Below, one piece after another: positions 1-10,542 of a DNA stretch of 64,000 bases. This stretch comes from Aristolochia californica (Eukaryota > Streptophyta > Magnoliopsida > Piperales > Aristolochiaceae), in assembly GCA_029961685.1 (NCBI GenBank), contig JARWKL010000012.1, positions 9,765,955 through 9,829,954 on the forward strand. The letters run 5' to 3'. A program made the translations under genes and the position numbers. Every line of letters starts with the position of its first letter. Position 1 is the stretch's first letter. The notes beneath the pieces are model-generated. The model was not told the origin of the DNA. It saw nothing but the letters and a program-made list of their open reading frames with translations, and did not search any database.

Positions 1-396
1 ACCCCGCCTCCCCCTTTTCCCGCCGATTGCAAAACCTGAGATATAAAAACTAAAAAGATCTCACAATCTCTAAAAATTAAAAACAATCTTTGGAATTATC
101 ACTCTCTACATTTGTGCATTGTGCATCTCCATTTTAGATGTACACTTTTTTCTTAAATCAAAACTTTGAGTTTTCGCTCTCCCTTCATCCCGTAAACAAA
201 AAAAGGCAAATAGATCAAAACAAAATGAAAATTTTAGAGTTTATATGTGAAAAAAATTTAAAACAATAAAAAATGTAAATATAGAAAATTTTTTTACACG
301 CCACAAATGAACACAAAAGTTTTGTTTTCCACGTTTGGGAATTGGCACTAGTTCAACCCTAATTGCATGGAATTTTACAAGAAAGAGATTTCTTCT

Positions 397-470
397 ACAC
401 GTGTTTTAAAAATGGATATGCATGCTTGAAACAAGTTAAAGATGCAAATGACCAATGGATCCAAAGCTAT
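397..470 (+). other. Palindrome-rich core of the monomer (first example)
   Basis: Within about 75 bp lie ACACGTGT (397-404, with a CACGTG core), a TTTTAAAA-like word, ATGCAT overlapping GCATGC, an AACATGTT-like word (here AACAAGTT), ATGCAAAT (442-449) and GGATCC (457-462). The same order recurs in nearly every monomer on both sides of the inversion and is among the least variable parts by eye. No binding function is shown. Confidence 0.6.
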
Positions 471-576
471 TAAAGAGAATAACAAACGCTCATTAAATTC
501 TCAATGAACGTGCGGTGGGATATTTACCAGAGTCAAACAAGACATTATTTTGTCCGTTTACTTGAAGCTTACGTAA

Positions 577-592
577 CAATCATAGATGATTG
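577..592. other. 16-bp dyad CAATCATAGATGATTG (first example)
   Basis: Two 7-bp inverted arms, CAATCAT and ATGATTG, flank a 2-bp centre. The element recurs in most monomers, for example at 13133-13148, and as CAATCATCTATGATTG in the minus array. It lies about 90 bp before the next pyrimidine box. Many a-type monomers in the minus array have an altered version reading CAATTCATCTATGATTG, with one extra T in the left arm. Confidence 0.65.
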
Positions 593-2849
593 TAAAGTGA
601 TTTATCATCCGTAACGGGCCATATTTTTCTAAGAAATGACTTACGGATTGGGAGTCAACACTCATTTAAAAACACCCCGCCTCCCCTTTTTCCCGACGAT
701 TGCAAAACCTGAGATATAAAAACTAAAAAGATCTTACAATCCCTAAAAATTACAAACACTCTTTGGAATTATCTCTCTCTACATTTGTGCATTGTGCATC
801 TCCATTTTAGATGTAAACTTTTTTCTTAAATCAAAACTTTGAGTTTTCGCTCTCCCTTGATCCCGTAAACAAAAAAAGGCAAATACATCACGACAAAATG
901 AAAATTTTAGAGTTTATGTGTGAAAATAATTAAAACAATAACAAAAGTCAGTAATGAAAATTTATTCACACACCACAAATGAACACAAAAGTTTTGTTTT
1001 CCAAGTTTGGGAAATTCCACTAGTTCAACCCTAATTGCATGGAATTTTACAGGAAAGAGATTTCTTCTACATGTGTTTTAAAAATGGATATGCATGCTTG
1101 AAACATGTTAAAGATGCAAATGACCTATGGATCCAAAGCTTTTAAAAAGAATAAAAAACGCTCATTAAATTCTCAATGAACGAGCGGTGGGATATTTACC
1201 ATAGTCAAACAAGCCATTATTTTGCCCGTTTGCAAAAAGCTTACCTAACAATCATAGATGATTGTAAAGTGAATTATCATCCGTAACGGGCTATATTTTA
1301 GTAAGAAATGTCTTACGGATTGGGAGTCAACACTCTGTTAAAAGCACCCCGCCTCCCCCTTTTCCCCACAATTCTAAAACTTGATATATAAAAACTAAAA
1401 AGAGCTTAAATTATCTAAAAATTACAGACACTCTTTGGAATTATCTCTCTCTACATTTGTACATTGTGCGTCTCCATTTTATAGGTACACTTTTTTGTTA
1501 AAAAAAAACTTTGAGTTTTCTCTCTCCCTTCATCCCGTAAACAAAAAAAGGCAAATAGATCACAGAAAAATGAAAATTTTAGAGTTTATGTATGAAAAAA
1601 ATTTAAAACAATAAAAAATGTAAGTAAAGAAAATTTATTCACACACCAAAATGAACACAAAACTTTTGTTATCCAAGTTTGGGAAATTCCACTAGTTCAA
1701 CCCTAATAGCTTGGAATTTTACAAGAAAGAGATTTCTTCTACACGTGTTTTGAAAATGGATATGCAAGCTTGAAACATGTTAAAGATGCAAATGACCTAT
1801 GGATCCAAAGTTTTTTTGAGAATAACAAACGCTCATTAAATTCTTAAGTGAACGTGTGGCGGCATATTTACCGAGTCAAACAAGCCATTATTTTGCCCGT
1901 TTGCAAAAAGCTGACCTAACAATCATAGATGATTGTAAAGTGATTTTTCATTCGTAATGGGCTATATTATTGTAAGAAATGACTTACGGATTGGGAGTCA
2001 ACACTCAATTAAAAATCCCCCGCCTCCCCCTTTTCCCGACGATTGCAAAACCTAAGAATTAAAAACTGAAAAGAGCTTACAATCCTTAAAAATCTCAGAC
2101 ACTCTTTGGAATTATATCTCTCTACATTTGTGCATTGTGCATCTCCAATTTAGATATACACTTTTTTCTTAAATCAAAACATTGAGCTTTCGTTCTCCCT
2201 TCATGCCGTAAACAAAAAAAGTTAAATAGATCACAACAAAATGAAAATTTTAGAGTTTATGTGTGGAAAAAAATTAAAACAATAACAAATGTAAGTAATG
2301 AAATTTTATTCACACACCACAAATGAACACAAAATTTTTGTTATCCAAGTTTTGGAAATTCCACTCGTTCAACCCTAATAGCTTGAAATTTTACAAGAAA
2401 GAGAATTCTTCTACACGTGTTTTAAAAATGGATATGCATGCTTGAAACATGTTAAAGATGCAAATGACCTACAGATCCAAAGCTTTTAAAGTGAATAACA
2501 AACACTCTTTAAATTCTCTAGTGAACGTGGGGTGGGATATTTACCCGAGTCAAACAAATCATTATTTTGCCCATTTGAAAAAAGCTCACCTAACAATCAT
2601 AGATGATTGTAATGTGATTTATCAAGAGTAACGGCCTATATTTTTGTAAGAAATGACATACGGATTGGTAGTCAACAGTCAGTTAAAAATACCCTACCTC
2701 GCCCTTTTCCCGATGATTGCAAAACCTGAGATATAAAAACTAAAAAGATCTCACAATCCCTAAAAATTAAAAACACTCTTTGGAATTATCTTTCTCTACA
2801 TTTTTGCATTGTGCATCTCCATTTTAGATGTACACTTTTTTCTTAAATC

Positions 2850-2862
2850 AAAACTAAGTGAT
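2850..2862 (+). other. Out-of-register deletion junction
   Basis: The sequence AAAACTAAGTGATTTATC joins a monomer part that normally continues TGAGTTTTCGC (as at 15411) to a part that normally follows AATTCTAA (as at 20555). The two box positions around it are only 244 bp apart (2696 and 2940). Overlap between the two parent sequences at the junction is one base at most. Relative to the right-hand copies, about 5.1 kb (15412-20554) is missing here. Confidence 0.85.
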
Positions 2863-3591
2863 TTATCATGTGTAACGGGCTATATTTTCGTAAGAAATGA
2901 CTTATGGATAGGGAGTCAACAGTCAGTTAAAAATCCTCCGCCTCCCACTTTTCCCAACGATTGCAAAACCTGAGATATAAAAACTAAAAAGTGCTTGCAA
3001 TCCCTAAAAATTACAGACACTCTTTGGAATTATCTCTTTCCAAATTTGTGCACTGTGCATCTCCATTTTAGATATACATTTTTTTCTTAAATCAAAATTT
3101 TGAGTTTTCGCTCCACTTTCATACCCTAAAAAAAAAAAAAAGCAAATTGATAACAACAAAATGAAAATTTTTAAAAAATAAAAAATTTAAGTAAAGAAAA
3201 TTTATTCACAAACCACAAATGAACACAAAAGTTTTGTTATCCAAGATTGGAAAATTCCACTTGTTCAACCCTAATAGCTTGGAATTTTACAAGAAAGAGA
3301 TTTCTTCTACACGTGTTTTAAAAATGGATATGCATGCTTGAAACATGGTAAAAAGGCAAATGACCTATGGATCCAAAGCTTTTAATGAGAATAAAAAATG
3401 CTCATTAAATTCTTAAGTGAATGTGTGGCGGGATATTTACCTGAGTCAAACAAGCCATTATTTTGCCCGTTTGCAATGAGCTGACCTAACAATCATAGAT
3501 GATTGTAATGTGATTTATCATGAGTAACGGGCTATATTTTTGTAAGAAATGACTTATGGATAGGGAGTCAACACTCAGTTAAAAATCCAGT

Positions 3592-4166
3592 GCCTTCCCC
3601 TTTTCTCGACGATTGCAATACCTGATACATAAAAACTAAAAAGATCTTACAATCCCCAAAAATTACAAATACTCTTTGGAACTATCTCTCTCTACATTTG
3701 AGCATTGTGCATCTCTATTTTAGATGTACATTTTTTTATTAAAATGAAACTTTGAGTTTTCGCTCTCCCTTCATCCCGTAAACAAAAAAAGGCCAATAGA
3801 TGACAACGAAATGAAAATTTTAGAGTTTGTGTGAAAAAAAATTAAAACTATAACAAATGTAAGTGTAGAAAATTTATTCACACATCACAAATGAACATAA
3901 AATTTTTGTTTTCCAAGTTTGGGAAATTCCACTAGTTCAACCCTAATAGCTTGAAATTTTACAAGAAAGAGAATTCTTCTACACGTTTTTAAAAAATGGA
4001 TATGCATGCTTGAAACATGTTAAAGATGCAAATGACCTATGGATCCAAAGCTTTCAAAGTCAATAACAAAATCTCATTAAATTATCTAGTTTTTATTCGT
4101 AACGGGCTATATTATTGTAAGAAATGACTTACGGATTGGGAGTCAACACTGAATGAAAAAACCTCT
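3592..4166 (+). repeat. Monomer with a 97-bp internal deletion
   Basis: The box interval is 575 bp. The sequence ATTATCTAGTTTTTATTCGT (about 4081-4100) joins the stretch before GTGAACGTG directly to the stretch TTTTTCATTCGTAACGGG, removing the BamHI-distal part with the 16-bp dyad. The same deletion sits at 21788, so it predates duplication II. Confidence 0.9.
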
Positions 4167-4838
4167 GCCTCCCCCTTCTCCCGACGATTACAAAACCTGA
4201 GAACTAAAAACTGAAAAGAGCTTACAATTCTTAAAAATCACAAACACTCTTTGGAATTATATCTCTCTACATTTGTGCATTGTGCATCTCCATTTTAGAT
4301 GTACACTTTTTTCTTAAATCAAAACTTTGAGTTTTCGCTCTCCCTTCATCCCGTAAACAAAAAAAGGCTAAAAGATCACAACAAAAAAAAAATTTTAGAG
4401 TTTATGTGTGAAAAAAAATTAAAACAATAACAAATGTAAGTATAGAAAATTTATTCACACAACATAAATGAACACAAAAGTTTTGTTTTCCAAGTTTGGG
4501 AAATTCCACTAGTTCAACCCTACTTGCATGGAATTTTACATGAAAGAGATTTCTTCTACACGTGTTTTAAAAATGTATATGCATGCTTGAAACATGTTAA
4601 AGATGCAAATGACCTATGCATCCAAAGCTTTTAAAGAGAATAATAAACGCTCATTAAATTCTCAATGAACGTGGATGGGATATTTACCAGAGTCAAACAA
4701 GCCATTATTTTGCCCGCTAACAAAAAGCTTACCTAACAATCATAGATGATTGTAAAGTGATTTATCATCCATAACGAGCTATATTTTTCTAAGAAATGAC
4801 TTACGGATTGCGAGTCAACACTCAGTTAAAAACACCCC

Positions 4839-5481
4839 GCCTCCCCCTTTTCCCGACGATTGCAAAACCTGAGATATAAAAACTAAAAAGAGCTTAAATT
4901 CCTGAAAAATTACAGACACTCTTTGGAATTATCTCTCTCTACATTTGTGCATTGTGCGTCTCCATTTTAAATGTACTCTTTTTTATTAAATCAAAACTTT
5001 CAGTTTTCTCTCTCCCTTCATCCCGTAAACTAAAAAAGGCAAAATAGATCACAACAAAATGAAAATTTTAAAGTTTATGTGTGAAAAAAAATTAAAACAA
5101 TAACAAATGTAAGTAAAGAAAATTTATTCACACACAAAAAATGAATACAAAACTTTTGTTATCCAAGTTTGGGAAATTCCACAATTTCAACCCTAATAGC
5201 TTGGAATTGTACAACAAAGAGATTTCTTCTACACGTGTTAAAGATGCAAATGACCTATGGATCCAAAAATTTAAAGAGAATAACATACGCTAATTAAATT
5301 CTCTAGTGAACGTGCGGTGGGATATTTACCCGAGTAAAACAAACCATTATTTTGGCCGTTTGCAAAAAGCTGACCTAACAATCGTAGAAGAATTGTAAAG
5401 TGATTTATCATGTGTAACGGGCTATATTTTTTTAAGAAATGACTTATGGATAGGGAGTCAACACTCAGTTAACAATCTCTC
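4839..5481 (+). repeat. Extra c-type monomer with a 30-bp deletion
   Basis: The box interval is 643 bp. At about 5232-5245 the sequence ACACGTGTTAAAGATGC lacks the usual roughly 30 bp between ACACGTGTT and CATGTTAAAG. The deletion lies between two TGTT words, which fits slippage or microhomology joining. This monomer has no partner in the right copy of duplication II. Confidence 0.85.
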
Positions 5482-8328
5482 GCCTCCCCCTTTTCTCGAC
5501 GATTGCAAAACCTGAGATATAAAAACTAAAATGATCTTACAAACCCTAAAAATTACAAACACTCTTTGGAATTATCTCTCTCTACATTTGTGCATTGTGC
5601 ATCTCCATTTTCGATGTACACTTTTTTCTTAAATCAAAACTTTGAGTTTTCGTTCTACCTTCATCCCGTAAACAAAAAAGGCAAATAGATCACAACAAAA
5701 TGAACATTTTAGAGTTTATGAGTGAAAAAAAATTAAAACAATAACAAATGTAAGTATAGAAAATTTATTCACACACCGAAAATGAACACAAAAGTTTTGT
5801 TTTCCAAGTTTGTGAAATTCCACTAGTTCAACCCTAATCGCTTGAAATTTTACAAGAAAGAGAATTCTTCTACACGTGTTTAAAAAATGGATATGCATGC
5901 TTGAAACATGTTAAAGATGCAAATGACCTGTGGATCCAAAGCTTTTAAGCTGAATAACAAACTCTCATAAAATTCTCTAGCGAACGTGCGGTGGGATATT
6001 TACCCGAGTCAAACAAGCCATTATTTTGCCTGTTTGCAAAAAGCTGAACGAGCAATCATAGATGATTGTAATGTGATTTATCATGAGTAAAGGGCAATAT
6101 TTTTGTAAGAAATGACATACAGATTGGGAGTCAACAGTCAGTTAAAAATACCCCGCCTCCCCCTTTTCCCCACGATTGCAAAACCTGAGATCTAAAAACT
6201 AAAAAGATCTTTCAATCCCTAAAAATTACAAACACTCTTTGAAATTATCTCTCTCTATATTTGTGCATTGTGCATCTCCATTTTAGGTGTACACTTTTTT
6301 CTTAAATCAAAACTTTGAGTTTTCGCTCTCCCTTCATCCCGTAAACAAAAAAAGGCAAATAGATCACAACAAAATGAAAATTTTAGAGTTTATGTGTGAA
6401 AAAAAATTAGAACAATAACGAATGTATGTATAGAAAATTTATTCACAGACCACAAATGAACACAAAAGTTTTGTTTTCCAAGTTTGGGGAATTCCACAAG
6501 TTCAACCCTAATTGCATGGAATTTTACAAGAAAGAGATTTCTTCTACACATGTTTTAAAAATGGATATGCATGCTTGAAACATGTTAAAGATGTAAATGA
6601 CCTATGGATCCAAAGCTTTTAAAGAGAATAACAAACGCTCATTAAATTCTCAATGAATGTGCGGGGGATATTTACCAGAGTCAAACAAGCCATTGTATTG
6701 CCCGTTTACAAAAAGCTTACCTAACAATCATAGATGATTGTAAAGTGATTTATCATCCGTAACGGGGTATATTTTTGTTAGAAATGACTTACGGATTGGG
6801 AGTCAACACTCAGTTAAAAACACCCCGCCTCCCCCTTTTCCCGATGATTGCAAAACCTGAAATACGAACACCAAAAAGGGCTTAAATTTCCTAAAAATTA
6901 CAGACACTCTTTGGAATTATCTCTCTCTACATTTGTGCATTGTGCGTCTCCATTTTAAATGTACACTTTTTTATTAAATCAAAACTTTGAGTTTTCTCTC
7001 TCCCTTCTTCCCGTAAACAAAAAAAGGCAAATAGATCACAGCAAAATGAAAATTTTAGAGTTTATGTATGGAAAAAATTTAAAACAATAACAAATGTAAG
7101 TAAAAAAAATTTATTCGCACACCAAAAATAAACACAAAACTTTTGTTATCCAAGTTTGGCAAATTCCACTTGTTCAACCCTAATGGCTTGGAATTTTACA
7201 AGAAAGAGATTTCTTCTACATGAGTTTAAAAAATTGATATGCAAGCTTGAAACATGTTAAAGATGCAAATGATCTATCGATCCAAAGCTTTTAAAGAGAA
7301 TAAGAAACGCTCATTAAATTCTCCAGTGAATGTGCTGTGGGATATTTACCCGAGTCAAACAAGCCATTATTTTGCTCGTTTAGAAAAGCTGACCTAACAA
7401 TCATAGACGATTGTAATGTGATTTATGATGAGTAACGGGCTATATTTTGGTAAGAAATGAAATACGGATTGGGTGTCAACAGTCAATTAATTTTACCCCG
7501 CCTCCCCCTTTTCCCAAAGTTTGCAAAACCTGAGATATAAAAACTAAAAAGATCTTACAATCCCAACAAATTACAAACACTCTTTGGAATTATCTCTCTC
7601 TACATTTGTGCATTGTACATCTCCATTTTAGATGTACACTTTTTTCTTAAATCGAAACTTTGAGTTTTCGCTCTCTCTTCATCCCGTAAACAAAAAAAGG
7701 CAAATAGATCACAACAAAATGAAAATTTTAGAGTTTATGTGTGAAACAAATTTAAAACAATAACAAAAGTAAGTATAGAAAATTTATTCACACACCACAA
7801 ATGAACACAAAAGTTTTGTTTTCCAAGTTTGGGAAATTCCACTAGTTCAACCCCAATAGCTTGAAATTTTACAAGAAAGAGAATTCTCCTACACGTGTTT
7901 AAAAAATGGATATGCATGCTTGAAGCATGTTAAAGATGCAAATGACCTATGGATCCAAAGCTTTTAAAGTGAATAACAAAATCTCATTAAATTCTCTAGT
8001 CAACGTGCAGTGGGATATTTACGCGAGTCAAACAAGCCTTTATTTTGTCTGTTTGCAAAAAGCTGACCTAACAATCATAGAGATTGTAATGTGATTTATC
8101 ATGAGTAACGGGCTATATTTTTGTAAGAAATGACGTACGGATTGGGTGTCAATAGTCAGTTAAAAATACTCCGCCTCCCCCTTTTCCCGATGATTGCAAA
8201 ACCTGAGATATAAACACTAAAAAGATCTTACAATCCATAAAAATAACAAACACTCTTTGGAATTATCTCTCTCTACATTTGTGCATTGTGCATCTCCATT
8301 TTAGATGTACACTTTTTTATTAAATCGA

Positions 8329-10195
8329 AACTTTGAGTTTTTTCACTCCCTTCATCCCGTAAACAAAAAAAGGCAAATAGATCACAACAAAATGAAAATT
8401 TTAGAGTTTATGTGTGAAAAAAAAATTAAAACAATAACAAATGTAAGTATAGAAAATTTATTCACACACCACAAATGAACACAAAACTTTTGTTTCCCAA
8501 GTTTGGGAAATTCCACTAGTTCAACCCTAATAGCTTGAAATTTTACAAGAAAGAGATTTCTTCTACACGTGTTTAAAAAATGGATATCCATGCTTGAAAC
8601 ATGTTAAAGATGCAATTGTCCTATGGATCCAAAGCTTTTAAAGTGAATAATAAACTCTCATTAAATTCTCTAGTGAACGTGCGGTGGGATATTTACCCGA
8701 GTCAAACAAGCCATTATTTTGCCCGTTTGCAAAAAGCTGACCTCATAGATGATTGTAATGTGATTTATCATGAGTATCAGGCCATATTTTTGTAAGAAAT
8801 GACATACGGATTGGGAGTCAACAGTCAGTTAAAAATACCCCGCCTCCCCCTTTTCACGACGATTGCAAAACCTGAGATATAAAAACTAAAATGATCTTAC
8901 AATCCCTAAAAATTACAAACACACTTTGGAATAATCTCTCTCTACATTTGTACAATGTGCATCTCCATTTTAGATGTACACTTTTTTCTTAAATCAAAAC
9001 TTTGAGTTTTCGCTCTCTCTTCATCCCGTAAACAAAAAAAGGCAAAAAGATCACAACAAAATGAAAATTTTAGTTTATGTGTGAAAAAAAATTAAAAAAT
9101 AACAAATGTAAGTATAGAAAATTTATTCACACAACACAAATGAACACAAAAGTTTTGTTTTCCATGTTTGGGAAATTCCAGTAGTTCAACAGTAATTGCA
9201 TGTAATTTTACAAGAAAGAGATTTCTTCTACCCGTGTTTTAAAAATGGATATGCATGCTTAAAACATGTCAAAGATGCAAATGACCTATGGATCCAAAGC
9301 TTTTAAAGAGAATAACAAACGCTCATTAAATTCTCAATGAACGTGCGGAGGGATATTTTCTAGAGTCAAACAAGCCATTATTTTGACCGTTTACAAAAAG
9401 CTTACCTAAGAATCATAGATGATTGTAAAGTGATTTATCATCCGTAACGGGCTATATTTTTGTATGAAATGACTTACGGATTTGGAGTCAACACTCAGAT
9501 AAAAACACCATGCCTCCCCCTTTTCCCGACTATTGCAAAACCTAAGATATAAAAACTAAAAAGGGCTTAAATTCCCTAAAAATTACAGACACTCTTTGGA
9601 ATTATCTCTCTAAATTTGTGCATTGTGCGTCTCCATTTTAAATGTACATTTTGGATGTACACATTTTTCTTAAATCGAAACTATGAGTTTTTGCTCTCCC
9701 TTCATCCCGTAAACAAAAAAAGGCAAATAGATCACTACAAAATGAAAATTTTAGTGTTTATGTGTGAAAAAAAGTTAAAACAATAACAAATGTAAGTATA
9801 GAAAATTTATTCACACACCAAAAATGAACACAAAAGTTTGGTTTTCCAAGTTTGGGAAATACCACTGGTTCAACCCTAATTGCATGGAATTTTACAAGAG
9901 AGAGATTTGTTCTACACGTGTTTTAAAAATGGATATGCATGCTTGAAACATGTTAAAGATGCAAATGACCTATGGATCCAAAGCTTTTAAAGACAATAAC
10001 AAACGCTCATTAAATTCTCAATGAACGTGCGGTGGGATATTTACAAGAGACAAACAAGCCATTATTTTGCCTGTTTACAAATAGCTTACCTAACAATCAT
10101 AGATGATTGTAAAGTGATTTATCATCCGTAATGGGCTATATTTTTGTAAGAAATGACTTACGGATTAGAAGTCAACACTCAGTTAAAAACACCCC
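8329..10195 (+). repeat. Satellite block 8.3-10.2 kb, with a small insertion
   Basis: Boxes at 8842 (a') and 9512 (c); the a' monomer opened at 8173 also ends here. The interval 9512-10196 is 684 bp because of about 14 extra bases near 9636-9665, where ATGTACATTTT is followed by a second, differently spelled GGATGTACACATTTTTC. This looks like a short local duplication or template switch between c-type and a'-type sequence. Around 9454 the variants GTATGAAATG and GGATTTGGAGTC also occur near 18560-18590, so these two monomers are related. Confidence 0.85.
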
Positions 10196-10542
10196 GCCTC
10201 CCCCTTTTCCTGACGATTGCAAAACCATAGATATAAAAAATAAAAAGAGCTTAAATTCCGTTAATATTACAGACACTCTTTGGAATTATCTCTCTCTACA
10301 TTTTTGCATTGTGCATCTCATTTTTAAAGGTATACTTCTTTCTTCAATCAAAAATTTGAGTTTTCTCTCTCCCTTCATACTGTAAACAAAAAAAGGCAAA
10401 AAAAGCCATTATTTTGCCCGCTTGCAAAAAGCTGATCTAACAATCATAGATGATTGTGATGTGATTTATCACGACTACCGGGCTATATTTTTCTCAGAAA
10501 TAACATACGTATTGGGAGTCACCAGTCAGTTAAAAATACCCC
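10196..10542 (+). repeat. Truncated monomer, about 326 bp deleted
   Basis: The box interval is only 347 bp. At about 10395-10405 the A-tract region (AAAAAAAGGCAAA) runs straight into AAAGCCATTATTTTGCCCG. The whole middle of the unit is lost, including the AAAATTTTAG stretch, the CACACACC region, the ACACGTGT palindrome and the GGATCC site. The joined parts are both A-rich. Confidence 0.9.

Larger units (their letters stand above)
1..2855 (+). repeat. Segmental duplication I, left copy
   Basis: Boxes at 6, 679, 1351, 2022 and 2696 pair with 12562, 13235, 13907, 14580 and 15254. The offset is 12556 for the first three and 12558 for the last two, so the copies align almost without gaps. Shared private variants support this, for example CTCACAATCTCTAAAAATT in the first monomer, AAAGCACCCC at the third box and CCCTACCTCGCCC at the fifth. 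Subtype order is a', a', c, b, a'. Similarity ends at 2855 at a sharp junction. Confidence 0.92.
2856..8328 (+). repeat. Segmental duplication II, left copy
   Basis: Boxes at 2940, 3592 and 4167 pair with 20639, 21291 and 21865 (offset 17698-17699). Boxes at 5482, 6155, 6827, 7500 and 8173 pair with 22535, 23208, 23881, 24554 and 25227 (offset 17053-17054). The offset changes because this copy has one extra c-type monomer, box 4839. Both copies share a private 97-bp deletion (near 4090 and 21788) and private variants such as GTTCAACCCCAATAGC. Subtype order is a, a', b, c, a', a', c, a', a'. Confidence 0.93.

Noticed and set aside
40..60. Bacterial-type promoters and terminators in the A/T tracts
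   Set aside because: TATAAA-like words and T runs are expected by chance in DNA this AT-rich, and there is no gene for them to serve.
338..366. RNA polymerase III B box (GTTCAACCC fits GWTCRANNC)
   Set aside because: No convincing A box at the right distance upstream and no tRNA or SINE structure, so a chance match to a short motif is likely.
352..366. Telomere-like AACCCTAA inside the monomer
   Set aside because: Only one unit per 672 bp and not in tandem, so this is not telomeric DNA. Chance explains it.
2449..2631. 60-aa frame as a protein-coding gene (and its many relatives)
   Set aside because: It repeats only because the satellite repeats, is broken in most monomers, has no recognised domain, and lies in a region with no sign of gene structure.
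5716..5898. Antisense frame with hydrophobic stretches (also near 7735, 8382, 22769, 23417, 24789)
   Set aside because: This is translation of the A/T-rich side of the monomer on the opposite strand. The phenylalanine- and leucine-rich look comes from A tracts, and the frame is not kept in most copies.
10131..10385. 84-aa frame spanning two monomers
   Set aside because: It runs across the pyrimidine box (giving a proline run) and is open only in this copy; there is no conserved frame in related monomers.
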